64,000 nucleotides of DNA, from contig JANYGB010000031.1 of the NCBI GenBank assembly GCA_025359445.1, positions 52,868-116,867 on the forward strand, given 5' to 3'. Both the position numbers and the translations under genes were made by a program. The notes under the pieces are model-generated. The model made no database searches and was not told the origin of the DNA. It was given only the letters and a program-made list of their open reading frames with translations. Numbering within the stretch: position 1 is the first letter of the stretch; each line of letters begins with the position of its first letter. This DNA is from Sphingomonadaceae bacterium (GTDB lineage: Bacteria; Pseudomonadota; Alphaproteobacteria; Sphingomonadales; Sphingomonadaceae). This document shows positions 24,831 to 33,710 of this stretch, one piece after another.

Positions 24831-27538
24831 TGAGTCTCCAGTTGTTCGCCGAAATTGCCCTGCCAGGCGGCGGCAACCGCCGCGCGCGCTTGCTGCAAGC
24901 CGGCCAGCAAAGTGTCCCAATCATCGTATTCGCAGGCCAGTGCAAGCGCCTCGCGCGCCGCCGGGGACGGGTCGTCGCCAGCAGGAGCGAGCAACCGCGC
25001 GGCGATCAGGAAGCGGGTGAGGCGTTCGTGCGCGGGGATAAGCGCGCCGGGCAGCAAGCTCTCTGCGACCAATTCGCGCAGCGCCGCCGCCAGATCGGGC
25101 AGCAAGGCTTTGCCACTGCGTAATTGCTGGAAGTGGATCAGGAATTCCAGATCGACCAGTCCGCCGCGCAGCAGCTTTACGTCGGTTGGCGATGCGGGCG
25201 GCTTGTGCTGAGCCATCTCGCTGCGCATGTGCAGCACATCGGCGCGCAGCTTGGCTTGGTCGCGCGGAGCCGACAGGACATCGACGACGATTGCGTCCAG
25301 CTCGGTCTGGGCTGGCTCCGGTCCGTACAACGTTCGGGCGCGGGTCAGTGCCATATGTTCCCAAGTCCACGCGCTCTCATTCTGGTAGCGCGCAAAACTG
25401 CCGAAAGTGACCGCCAACGGCCCTTGCGCGCCCGATGGGCGCAGCCGGGTATCGACCTTATACAGCGCACCTTCGGCGGTCGGCACCGACAACGCTGCGA
25501 TCACTCGCTGCGCCAGCCGGTTGAAGTACAGCGTCGCCCCCAAGGGCCGCTTGCCGTCCGATTCCCCGCCGTGATCGCCGCTGAACAGGAACACCAGATC
25601 GAGGTCGGAGGCGTGCGTCAGCGCCCCGCCGCCAAGCCGCCCGAGCCCCAGGATCACCAGATCGCCGCCCGGCACCCGGCCATGCAGGGCCTCGAACGCG
25701 CGCCGCGCGGCATCGGCCAGCACAATGAGCGAAGCTTCGGCCACCCGGCTCAACGCAGCGCCAATCTCCAGCGGATCGCGGATCTGCTCGATCAGTTGCA
25801 CCCCCAAGGCAAAGCGCGCCTCGCTCACCCGGCGGCGGACGCGGCCCAGCAGTGCCTCGTAATCGTCGCCCGTTTCGCACCGGGCAAAGTCTTCGGCCAG
25901 CTCGGGCACCGATCCGGGCAAGTCGAAGGCGCTCGCATCGATCAGCGGATCGAGCAGGTCGGCGCGCTGCGCCAGGGCATCGGCGAGCGGCGGGGCCAGG
26001 CCCAGGATTCGCACCAGCAACCCGATCAACGCCGGCCTTGCTTCGAGCAAATGGAACAGCCCCAGCGCGCTCGGCAGCCCGGCGAGCAATTGCTCCCAGC
26101 GCAGCAGCGCGCGGGCCGGTTCGGGGGACTGCGCAAAGGCCGCCAGCAGCGGTGCCTGAATCGCATCGAACGCAGCCCGCGCCGCCTCGCTGCGCAGCGC
26201 GCGGACCTTGCCGCTGCGCCAGCCTGCAATCCGTGCCGCCAGCGCCGCAGGATCGGCAAAGCCCAGCTGGCCGAGTTGCTCGGTCAGCGCCCCGCCACGC
26301 GGTGCGGCGACCTGGATCGAAGCGCCGTCATCGCTGTGCTGCGCCAGCAACGCGTCATAGCGCACGCCCACGGCTTCGCTGATCGCGGCCAGTTCCGCCG
26401 CCAGCGCGCTGCCGTCTGCCAGTCCATCGAGCCGGGCGACGTTATCGAGCGCTGCGGCACCTGGCGGCAGCATATGCGTCTGCTGATCGGCGACCATCTG
26501 CAAGCGGTGCTCAATGGTGCGCAGCCGGTCGTAGCTGGTGCCCAGCAACATGGCATCGGCGGGATCGATCAGCCCCGCTGCGGCCAGCGCGTCGAGCGCT
26601 GCGCGCGTGCCGCGCAGGCGCAGTTCGGGCCGCCGTCCGCCGTGGATCATCTGGTAAGTCTGGGCGAAGAATTCGATCTCGCGAATCCCGCCGCGGCCCT
26701 TCTTGAGGTCAAACCCCGGCCCCGGGCACGGCGGCCCGGCATAGTTGGCGCGGATTTGCCGGGTGAGCCGTGCAATCTCGGCAATCGCCCCGAAATCGAG
26801 GCTCTTGCGCCAAACAAACGGACGAATTGCCGTAAGGAATGCTTCGCCCGCTGGCATATCCCCGGCGCAAGCGCGCGCCCGGATGAACGCAGCGCGCTCC
26901 CACGCCAGCGCCGAGCTTTCGTAGTGAGTCAGCGCCGCGCCAATCGGAATCGCGAGCGGGCTGACTTCGCTCGCCGGGCGCAGCCGCAGATCGACCCGGA
27001 AGACGTAGCCCTCGGCGGTGACATGGCTCATGATTTCCATCAGCGAACGCGCCACACGCTGCGCCGCCTCGCCCGGATCGTCACGCCCGCGGCGCGGCAG
27101 CAGCGCGGGATCGTACAGCAAGATTGGATCAATGTCGGACGAGTAGTTGAGTTCTCCGGCGCCGTGCTTGCCCAGTGCCAGCGCCAGAAACCCGGCGGGC
27201 TCGGCTCCCGGCACCCGGGCGGTGATCGCCGCCGTAATCGCGCGGTCCAGCGCGCGGTCGGCAAACTGACTGAGCTCGGTCATCACGCGCGCCAGCGAGA
27301 AAGCTCCGGCCAGGTCGCCGATCGCCAGTGCCAGCGCCAATGCACGCTTTTCGCGGCGCAACGCCACTCCGGTGTCGACGATCCCCGCGCCGGCTTGCTT
27401 GGCCAGTTCGAGCGCCGCCTCACCTTCGCCACGAGCGAGCAGCCCAGCAATGTCCGGCAAGCGCTCAAGCCCTTGCGCCAGAAACGGCGAATGCGCCTGC
27501 GCGCGCGCGATGGCTCCGGTCCAGTCGGGGCTGGTCAT
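24827..27538 (-). CDS. glnE: Glutamine synthetase adenylyltransferase/deadenylylase
   Basis: The 903-residue bifunctional enzyme adjusts glutamine synthetase by adding or removing AMP in response to PII and glutamine. Two nucleotidyltransferase domains are visible. The N-terminal one has GKHGAGELNYSSDIDPILLYD (part shown), for deadenylylation. The C-terminal one has GLGRLGGGALTHASDLDLVF, for adenylylation. Both carry the paired metal-binding aspartates (SDIDP and SDLDL). Each is followed by a GlnD-type helical region. Length matches alphaproteobacterial GlnE. It is the upstream gene of bcp and shows the ATGA overlap. Confidence 0.97.
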   Translation of the reverse strand: MTSPDWTGAIARAQAHSPFLAQGLERLPDIAGLLARGEGEAALELAKQAGAGIVDTGVALRREKRALALALAIGDLAGAFSLARVMTELSQFADRALDRAITAAITARVPGAEPAGFLALALGKHGAGELNYSSDIDPILLYDPALLPRRGRDDPGEAAQRVARSLMEIMSHVTAEGYVFRVDLRLRPASEVSPLAIPIGAALTHYESSALAWERAAFIRARACAGDMPAGEAFLTAIRPFVWRKSLDFGAIAEIARLTRQIRANYAGPPCPGPGFDLKKGRGGIREIEFFAQTYQMIHGGRRPELRLRGTRAALDALAAAGLIDPADAMLLGTSYDRLRTIEHRLQMVADQQTHMLPPGAAALDNVARLDGLADGSALAAELAAISEAVGVRYDALLAQHSDDGASIQVAAPRGGALTEQLGQLGFADPAALAARIAGWRSGKVRALRSEAARAAFDAIQAPLLAAFAQSPEPARALLRWEQLLAGLPSALGLFHLLEARPALIGLLVRILGLAPPLADALAQRADLLDPLIDASAFDLPGSVPELAEDFARCETGDDYEALLGRVRRRVSEARFALGVQLIEQIRDPLEIGAALSRVAEASLIVLADAARRAFEALHGRVPGGDLVILGLGRLGGGALTHASDLDLVFLFSGDHGGESDGKRPLGATLYFNRLAQRVIAALSVPTAEGALYKVDTRLRPSGAQGPLAVTFGSFARYQNESAWTWEHMALTRARTLYGPEPAQTELDAIVVDVLSAPRDQAKLRADVLHMRSEMAQHKPPASPTDVKLLRGGLVDLEFLIHFQQLRSGKALLPDLAAALRELVAESLLPGALIPAHERLTRFLIAARLLAPAGDDPSPAAREALALACEYDDWDTLLAGLQQARAAVAAAWQGNFGEQLETQ

Positions 27539-27654
27539 GGTGCCGGGATGGACGCTCGCGCCCGCGACTTCAAGTCGTTCGTAGGATGGAGCCTTGCGCC
27601 CATGCTCCGCCTTTGCCAGTATCGCACCGCTACGCTCGAAGGGTTTTCAAGACC

Positions 27655-29355
27655 ATGATTTCAGCCTCATTCAAAAATGCCTCACTGCTCACGGCAGCCA
27701 CCGCACTGCTGGTCGGAGTGGCGGTTTCAGCTGCCGCACCGCGCGGTCACACGGGCCTGATCCCGGTTCCGAAAATCACCGTGCCGGCAATTACCGGTGA
27801 CACAATTCGCGATGTCACAAAGGAATTGTCGTCGGATCGCTACGAAGGCCGCGGCCCGGGTAGCCGCGCTGAAGACCTGACAATCACCTACATCATCAAC
27901 CGCTTCAAGGCCGCCGGGTTGAAACCGGGCAACAAGGGTTCGTGGCTGCAGGATGTGCCGACCGTCGATATCGCCGCAAAGAACGCCGACGGCCTGACCG
28001 TCAACGCCGGTGGGCAGAAGCTGCACTTCGATTTCGGCAGCGACATGGTCGTGGGCAGTTACCGGGTCACCCCGCAAACCAGGATCAAGGACGCCCCGCT
28101 GGTGTTCGTCGGGTACGGCATCAACGCGCCCGAACTGGGCTGGAACGACTACGCCGGGGTCGATATGAAGGGCAAGATCGCGGTGATCCTGGTCAACGAT
28201 CCGGACTACGAGACCGCCGATGAAAGCGGGCTCTTCAAGGGCCGCCGGATGACCTATTACGGGCGCTGGACCTACAAGTTCGAGGAAGCCGCGCGGCAGG
28301 GCGCGGCGGGCGCGCTGATTGTCCACGATACCTTCCCTGCGGCTTATGGCTGGCAGGTCGTCAATTCGAGCTGGACCGGCACCCAGCACTACATCGCATC
28401 GGCAGATAACGCGATGGACCAGACCCAAGCCAACGGCTGGATCCAGAAGCCGGTCGCCGAAGCGGTGCTCAAGGCCTCGGGCCAAGACCTGACCGCGCTG
28501 ACCGCTGCGGCCAAGCAGAAGGGCTTCAAGGCCGTGCCGCTGGGCAGCAGCGCCAGCCTGAGCTTCGACAACGAGATCAAACGCGCAACCTCGCACAACG
28601 TGATCGGCATTCTGCCGGGCAAGAAACGCCCCGGCGAATACGTGCTCTACACCGCCCACTGGGATCACCTGGGCCGTTGCACCCCGGACAAAACTGGCGA
28701 TGATATCTGCAACGGCGCGATCGATAATGCCACTGGCGTCGGCGCACTGGTCAGTCTTGCCGAAGCCAATGCGAAAGTCGGCGCGGCGGACCGCAGCCAG
28801 GTGTTCATGTCGGTGACGCTCGAGGAATCGGGCTTGCTCGGCTCGCGCTATTATGCCGAACACCCGGTCTATCCGCTGGCGCGCACCGTGGGCGGGGTTA
28901 ACATGGACGGGGTCGGCCCGGGCAGCCCGAGCAAGGACGTTTCGGTCACCGGCGGCGACAAGAGCGACCTGACCCGCTACCTTGCAGCCGCGATGACCGC
29001 GATGGAGCTCTACCTCACCCCCGAAGACCACCCCGAACGCGGCGGCTATTACCGCTCGGACCACTTCAGTTTCGCCAAGCTGGGCGTGCCGATGTTCTCG
29101 GTCGGGCGCGGCAGCGACTGGGTGAATGGCGGCAAAGCGGCGGGCCAGGCTGCCAGCGAGGACTACGTCCAGCACCGCTATCACCAGCCCAGCGACCAGT
29201 ACGATCCCAGTTGGGATTGGTCGGGCGCAGTGCAGGAAATCTCGCTGTTCTACCGCCTCGGCCGCAGCCTCGCGATGACCACCGATTGGCCCAACTGGCA
29301 CAAGACCGACGAATTCCGGCGGATCAGGGACAAAAGCCGCGCTGGGGTGAAGTAA
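27655..29355 (+). CDS. Secreted M28-family zinc aminopeptidase with PA domain
   Basis: A 566-residue exported peptidase. A signal peptide (SFKNASLLTAATALLVGVAVSAA) precedes an inserted protease-associated region (residues about 100-270) and the M28 catalytic fold. Metal and catalytic residues are visible: His335 in TAHWDHLG, Asp in NGAIDNATGVGALVSLAE, the Glu pair in TLEESGLLGSRYYAEHP, Asp in GVNMDGVGPG and the final His in YYRSDHFSFAKLGVPMF. The start at ATG 27655 places the signal peptide at the N-terminus. It may supply amino acids from peptides in the periplasm. Four bases separate its stop from aguA, so they are probably co-transcribed. Confidence 0.93.
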   Translation: MISASFKNASLLTAATALLVGVAVSAAAPRGHTGLIPVPKITVPAITGDTIRDVTKELSSDRYEGRGPGSRAEDLTITYIINRFKAAGLKPGNKGSWLQDVPTVDIAAKNADGLTVNAGGQKLHFDFGSDMVVGSYRVTPQTRIKDAPLVFVGYGINAPELGWNDYAGVDMKGKIAVILVNDPDYETADESGLFKGRRMTYYGRWTYKFEEAARQGAAGALIVHDTFPAAYGWQVVNSSWTGTQHYIASADNAMDQTQANGWIQKPVAEAVLKASGQDLTALTAAAKQKGFKAVPLGSSASLSFDNEIKRATSHNVIGILPGKKRPGEYVLYTAHWDHLGRCTPDKTGDDICNGAIDNATGVGALVSLAEANAKVGAADRSQVFMSVTLEESGLLGSRYYAEHPVYPLARTVGGVNMDGVGPGSPSKDVSVTGGDKSDLTRYLAAAMTAMELYLTPEDHPERGGYYRSDHFSFAKLGVPMFSVGRGSDWVNGGKAAGQAASEDYVQHRYHQPSDQYDPSWDWSGAVQEISLFYRLGRSLAMTTDWPNWHKTDEFRRIRDKSRAGVK

Positions 29356-29359
29356 GCCA

Positions 29360-30343
29360 ATGACTGGAATGTCTGTGCGGATGCCTCCCGAATGGCATCC
29401 GCAGCAATGGCTATGGGTCGGTTTCCCGCACCTTGCCGATGAGTGGCCGGGTTGCCTAGATCGCACGCAGGTGCAGATTGCAGCGTTTGCTTCTGCAGTG
29501 GCGGAGAGCGGGCAGGAGGTGCGGCTACTGGTGCGCGATGAGGCGAACCGGCAACGCGCATCGGCGTTGTGCAGCGCCAAGGTACAGCTCGAGGTGCGGC
29601 GCTATGGCGACGTGTGGCTGCGCGATACCGGGCCGCTGGTGGTGCAGCGCGATGGTTCGCGGGTGGCCAAGCGCTTCGGGTTCAACGGCTGGGGCGGAAA
29701 ATATTTGATGGACGGCGATGCCGAGATTGGAGCCGAGTTGGCGCGCGATGCCGGACTGCCGGTCGAGACGGCGGACTGGATATTGGAAGGCGGCGCAATT
29801 GACGGCGACGGCACGGGGCTGATGGTAACCACCGAGCAATGCCTGCTCAATCCGAACCGCAATTCCGATCTGTCGCGCACTGATATCGAAGGGCGGCTGG
29901 CGCGTGATCTTGGCTGCGACCAGGTGCTGTGGCTGGGTGACGGGCTGATCAATGATCACACCGACGGCCATGTCGACAACCTTGCTCGGTTCGTCGCGCC
30001 GGGGGTGCTGGCGTTGCCGCGCGCCACTGGGCCGAATGATCCAAACGCCGCGATTTATGCCGATGCGAAAGTGCGGGCCGAGGCATTTGGGGTCGATGTC
30101 CACGAAGTTGCGTCGCCCGGACGGGTCGAAGTCAATGGCCGGATCGAACCGGCGAGTTACATGAATTTCGCGGTCACCTCGCGGCTGGTGGTGGTGCCGA
30201 TCTATGGCAGCCAACACGATGCCGACGGGGTCGCGGCAATCGCCGAACTGTTCCCGGATCGTGAAGTGATCGGGCTGATGGCGGATGCGGTGCTGGCAGG
30301 CGGCGGCAGTTTCCACTGCGCGAGCCAGCAAATGCCGCTATAG
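29360..30343 (+). CDS. aguA: Agmatine deiminase
   Basis: AguA hydrolyses agmatine to N-carbamoylputrescine and ammonia. The 327-residue product has the guanidino-modifying fold with MPPEWHPQQWLWVGFPHL at the N-terminus, VWLRDTGPLVV, the GGAIDGDGTGLMVTTEQCLL segment, HTDGHVDN with catalytic His, and GGGSFHCASQQ near the C-terminus with catalytic Cys320. It is slightly short for the family (usually 340-370). ATG 29360 and ATG 29369 are both possible starts. The next pathway enzyme, AguB, is at 62186, not adjacent. It overlaps in operon layout with the M28 gene upstream and the DUF2334 gene 11 bases downstream. Confidence 0.95.
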   Translation: MTGMSVRMPPEWHPQQWLWVGFPHLADEWPGCLDRTQVQIAAFASAVAESGQEVRLLVRDEANRQRASALCSAKVQLEVRRYGDVWLRDTGPLVVQRDGSRVAKRFGFNGWGGKYLMDGDAEIGAELARDAGLPVETADWILEGGAIDGDGTGLMVTTEQCLLNPNRNSDLSRTDIEGRLARDLGCDQVLWLGDGLINDHTDGHVDNLARFVAPGVLALPRATGPNDPNAAIYADAKVRAEAFGVDVHEVASPGRVEVNGRIEPASYMNFAVTSRLVVVPIYGSQHDADGVAAIAELFPDREVIGLMADAVLAGGGSFHCASQQMPL

Positions 30344-30354
30344 GCGCGGTGCCC

Positions 30355-31092
30355 ATGGCCAAACTGCTGCTCGCCTCGATCCACGATGTCGGTCCGCGCT
30401 TCGAGCGCGAGGTCGATCAGTTGGCGCAGTTGCTAGGTGGTATTCTGGGCGGGCCGAAGTTCGCGATGCTGGTGGTACCCGATCACTGGAGTCACGCGCC
30501 GCTGGCAGGCAATGTGGCATTCCAGCGGCGACTGCGCGATTGGGCCGATCAGGGCGTCGAGATGTTCGTCCACGGTTGGTACCACAAGGATCTGGCCGAG
30601 CATTCGGGCGCGGCGGCGTTCAAGGCCAGGCATATGACCGCGGGTGAGGGGGAGTTTCTCGGGCTCAGCCGCGCGGTCGCTGCGCAGCGCATGGCCGACG
30701 GCAAGGCGCTGATCGAGGATGCGATCGGCCGGCCGGTGGCGGGTTTTATCGCTCCGGCATGGCTTTACGGCGAGGGCGCGCGCGCGGCCTTGGCGGCCAG
30801 CGACTTTGCGCTCGCAGAGGACCACATGCGGGTGTGGCAACCGGCCAGCGGCAAAGTGCTCGGCAAAGGACCGGTGATCACTTGGGCGAGCCGGTCGAAG
30901 CCGCGCCAGTTGTCGTCGCGGTTTTTTGCGGGCCTCGCGCGGCATGCGCTGCATGTGCAGCCGGTGGTGCGCGCCGCTGTGCATCCCGGCGATGTCACCG
31001 TTCCGGCGCTGCTGGACAGCATTTCCGCCACATTCAAGGCCTTCGCCGCACGCCGACCGGCGGGGCGCTATGCGGACTTGCTGACACGGTGA
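30355..31092 (+). CDS. DUF2334 polysaccharide-deacetylase-like protein
   Basis: The 245-residue product matches the DUF2334 group of the NodB/polysaccharide deacetylase fold: LLASIHDVGPRFEREVDQL at the N-terminus with the Asp metal-ligand position, FAMLVVPDHW, then WADQGVEMFVHGWYHKDL with the HGxxH metal motif as HGWYH, and IAPAWLYGEGA. These residues suggest an active metal-dependent deacetylase acting on a sugar amide, but the substrate is unknown. No signal peptide is seen. Its stop codon overlaps the next gene's GTG start, so expression is coupled to the glycosyltransferase. ATG 30355 is chosen; GTG 30349 is an alternative. Confidence 0.88.
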   Translation: MAKLLLASIHDVGPRFEREVDQLAQLLGGILGGPKFAMLVVPDHWSHAPLAGNVAFQRRLRDWADQGVEMFVHGWYHKDLAEHSGAAAFKARHMTAGEGEFLGLSRAVAAQRMADGKALIEDAIGRPVAGFIAPAWLYGEGARAALAASDFALAEDHMRVWQPASGKVLGKGPVITWASRSKPRQLSSRFFAGLARHALHVQPVVRAAVHPGDVTVPALLDSISATFKAFAARRPAGRYADLLTR

Positions 31093-32204
31093 GCGTGCCG
31101 CTGCGCATCGCGATCCCGATCCACAGCTTCGCGCCGGGCGGGGTCGAGCGGGTCGCGCTCAATCTTGCAGCGGGATGGCAGGCAGATGGGGCGGCCGTAA
31201 AGGTGCTGCTCGGTCGTCGCGACGGGGCGATGCGCGAAACCGCGCCGCAGCTCGACTATGTCGTGCGCCCCGAGCCGGTGCCGACGGCCAGCTTCGAGAC
31301 ACTATGGATGATCTGGGCTGCGTGGCGCTGGCTGCGCAAGAACCCGGTCGATGTGCTGTTCGCGGCGGGGAATACCTACGCGATTGTCGGGGTGTCGCTT
31401 AAGCTGCTGCTCGGCAAGCAGTGCCCGCCAATCGTGATCAAGATCAGCAACGATCTGGAGCGGCGCGATCTGCCCGCTCCGGCGCGCTGGCTTTATCGGA
31501 TATGGCTGCGCGTTCAGGGACATTGGCTTGACCGCTTTGTCGGCATGGCCGCGCCGATGCACGCCGAAATTGCCGCAGCGATGCGGATTGGCGATCAGCG
31601 CATTGCGATCATTGAAGACCCGGCGCTGGAAGCGGCGCAGTTGGGCCGACTGGCCGCGATGCCGCGCGGCTCCATAGTTCCCCGGCCACCGCATTTTGTC
31701 TCGGTCGGCCGGCTCTCGGGGCAGAAGAATTTCCCGCTGCTGCTGCGGGCCTTCGCAAGTCTGGCCGATCCCGCCGCGCGGCTGGTGATCGTGGGCGAAG
31801 GCAGTGACCGCGCGAAGCTGGAGAGACTGGCAGCGGACCTCGCGATCACCGCGCGGCTCGGCCTGCCGGGCCATTGCGATCCCGCGCCGTATCTCGCAGC
31901 AGGATCGGCATTCGTGCTCTCGTCGGATTACGAGGGCGTGCCCGCCGTAGTGATCGAAGCCCTCGCGGCGGGCTTGCCGATTGCCGGGACCGATTGCAGC
32001 GTGTCGATGCAGGAGCTGACCGGGCACGGCGCCTTCGCGCGGCTGGTTCCCGTGCGCGGCGAGGCAGCATTGGCAGAAGCGATGAATCAGGTGCTCACCA
32101 TGCCGTTCGATCCGGTGGCGGCCCGCGCGGCGACCACGGCCTTCACGATCGACGCAGCGGCGGCGCGCTATCTAGACCTGTTTGCCGCGACCGCCGCAGC
32201 ATGA
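31089..32204 (+). CDS. GT4-type glycosyltransferase
   Basis: A 371-residue retaining glycosyltransferase starting at GTG 31089. It shows the GT-B glycine-rich N-terminal loop (IPIHSFAPGGVERVALNLA), a lipid-facing hydrophobic/basic region (LLGKQCPPIVIKISNDLERR), PPHFVSVGRLSGQKNFPLLL, LVIVGEGSDRAKLERLAADL, and the C-terminal nucleotide-sugar motif SDYEGVPAVVIEALAAGLPI with the E-x7-E pair. The sugar donor and acceptor are unknown. The start overlaps the DUF2334 stop by four bases (GTGA). Together with the genes to 34859 it forms a probable glycoconjugate cluster. Confidence 0.93.
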   Translation: MSVPLRIAIPIHSFAPGGVERVALNLAAGWQADGAAVKVLLGRRDGAMRETAPQLDYVVRPEPVPTASFETLWMIWAAWRWLRKNPVDVLFAAGNTYAIVGVSLKLLLGKQCPPIVIKISNDLERRDLPAPARWLYRIWLRVQGHWLDRFVGMAAPMHAEIAAAMRIGDQRIAIIEDPALEAAQLGRLAAMPRGSIVPRPPHFVSVGRLSGQKNFPLLLRAFASLADPAARLVIVGEGSDRAKLERLAADLAITARLGLPGHCDPAPYLAAGSAFVLSSDYEGVPAVVIEALAAGLPIAGTDCSVSMQELTGHGAFARLVPVRGEAALAEAMNQVLTMPFDPVAARAATTAFTIDAAAARYLDLFAATAAA

Positions 32205-32256
32205 CCGGGTATAAATTCAGCCACGGTTCACCGCTGGTGCAGCACGGCGCGCCGCT

Positions 32257-33183
32257 ATGTCAGCGCAATCCGCCATGTCGCCGCAAGGGCCTTTCCGGGT
32301 GAGTGAAGCGCCGGCACCTCCCGCGCGGGGCAATCGTTGGGCCGCCTTGGCCAGCATGGCGGTATCATTTGCGCTGCTGGTCGCGGTGGCGCTGCAGCTG
32401 CGCGATCTCGATTTCGCCAAGGTCCGCTCGCTGGTTCCGGCCAGCCCGATCTTCTGGGCTGCCTTCGCGGTCTATTACCTCGCCGGGCCGGTCAGCGAGT
32501 GGGTGGTTTACCGGCGGCTGTGGGCGATGCCCGTGGCCGGGATCGGGGCCTTGCTGCGCAAGCTCGTGGCTAACGAATTGCTGCTTGGGTACTTGGGCGA
32601 AGCGCAGTTTTATGCCTGGGCGCGCGCCCGCTCAAAGCTGAGCGATGCCCCGTTCGGCGCGATCAAGGACATGACAATCCTCTCCGCATTGGTCGGCAAC
32701 GGCGCCACACTGGTAATGCTGGCACTGGCCTGGCCCTACGTGTCGGCCGGACAGCTCGGGATGGAGGGGACCACCGCCTTCGCCTCATTGGGGGTGGTGC
32801 TGCTAACCTCGCTTGGCATCCTGTTGTTCCGGCACCAGCTGTTCAGCCTGGCCAAGGCGGACCTGTGGTTCATCTCGGCAATCCACCTCGCGCGGATCGT
32901 GGTAATCCTGATCGCCTCGGCGGTGATGTGGCATGCGGTGCTGCCGGCAGTGGCGATCACGCTGTGGCTGGTGCTGGCGACCTTGCGGATGCTGATTTCA
33001 CGGCTGCCGCTGATGCCCAACAAGGATGTTGTCTTTGCGGGGCTGACGGTGCTGTTATTGGGGAAGGGGGCCGATGTCGCGGCCTTGATGGCGCTGATGG
33101 CGGTGCTGCTGCTGGCTGCGCATCTGCTGGTTGGAACGATTTTCGGGCTCACGGGCCTGCTGGATGCGGAGAAAATACAATGA
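32257..33183 (+). CDS. Multi-pass membrane protein, LPG-synthase/flippase-like
   Basis: The 308-residue protein has about eight predicted membrane segments, starting WAALASMAVSFALLVAVALQ, and is followed by ASPIFWAAFAVYYLAGPVSEW. The repeated helices with Trp/Tyr at the boundaries recall the membrane half of the lysylphosphatidylglycerol synthase/UPF0104 group, several members of which are thought to move lipids or to work beside glycosyltransferases. ANELLLGYLGEAQFYAWARA resembles the conserved motif NxxLPxRxGExxR of that group but without its full pattern. The start is uncertain: ATG 32257 and ATG 32275 are possible, with no strong ribosome site. Its last four bases overlap the DUF2141 start. 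Confidence 0.7.
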   Translation: MSAQSAMSPQGPFRVSEAPAPPARGNRWAALASMAVSFALLVAVALQLRDLDFAKVRSLVPASPIFWAAFAVYYLAGPVSEWVVYRRLWAMPVAGIGALLRKLVANELLLGYLGEAQFYAWARARSKLSDAPFGAIKDMTILSALVGNGATLVMLALAWPYVSAGQLGMEGTTAFASLGVVLLTSLGILLFRHQLFSLAKADLWFISAIHLARIVVILIASAVMWHAVLPAVAITLWLVLATLRMLISRLPLMPNKDVVFAGLTVLLLGKGADVAALMALMAVLLLAAHLLVGTIFGLTGLLDAEKIQ

Positions 33184-33710
33184 AGCCATATGTCCTCGCC
33201 CTGGCACTGCCGCTGCTGCTCGCAGCCGGGCCCGCGATCAACAGCTCGCCCGATCTGGGCAAGGCCGAAGGACGCTGCCGCCCCGGCGAAAGCGGCCCGG
33301 CGCTGCTGGTCGAGACGACCGGCATGAAGGATCGCTCCGGCAATATGAAGCTTGAGGTCTATCCCGGCAACGACCAGGATTTCCTCGCCGACGACAACGT
33401 GCTGGTCGCTGCGGGCAAGACCTTTCGCCGGGTCGAAGTGCCCACCCCGCAATCGGGGCCGGTGGTGCTGTGCGTGCGGCTTCCCGGGCCGGGACTTTAC
33501 GGCGTCTCGGTGCTGCATGACCGCAATTCGGACCGCCGGTTTCAATGGAAGATTGACGGGATCGGCTTTTCCGCCAATCCCAAGCTTGGTTGGTCCAAGC
33601 CCAAGGCCAAAAACTCGCGGGTGATCGTCAATGGCGGCGGGGTTTCGAAAATCTCGGTGGTGATGAATTACAAAAGCGGATTGGGCGTCGCGCCGCTGAA
33701 AAACAACTAG
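33180..33710 (+). CDS. DUF2141 secreted protein
   Basis: The 176-residue product has a signal peptide (YVLALALPLLLAAGPAINSS) and the DUF2141 beta domain: VETTGMKDRSGNMKLEVYPG, PGPGLYGVSVLHDRNSDRRF, KIDGIGFSANPKLGWSKP and ISVVMNYKSGLG. DUF2141 proteins are periplasmic, of unknown activity, and frequently sit next to glycosyltransferase genes. The two cysteines (EGRCRPG and VLCVRL) may form a disulfide. Its ATG overlaps the stop of the membrane-protein gene (ATGA), and its stop is followed at once by the GTG start of the next glycosyltransferase gene. Confidence 0.9.
   Translation: MKPYVLALALPLLLAAGPAINSSPDLGKAEGRCRPGESGPALLVETTGMKDRSGNMKLEVYPGNDQDFLADDNVLVAAGKTFRRVEVPTPQSGPVVLCVRLPGPGLYGVSVLHDRNSDRRFQWKIDGIGFSANPKLGWSKPKAKNSRVIVNGGGVSKISVVMNYKSGLGVAPLKNN

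Noticed and set aside
25124..27658. Plus-strand open frame of 844 codons
   Set aside because: It lies antisense to glnE, has the Arg/Gln/Pro-rich composition of a high-GC shadow frame, and shows no domain.
27727..29580. Minus-strand open frame of 617 codons
   Set aside because: Antisense to the M28 peptidase gene, which has all catalytic residues; the frame is a by-product of high GC.
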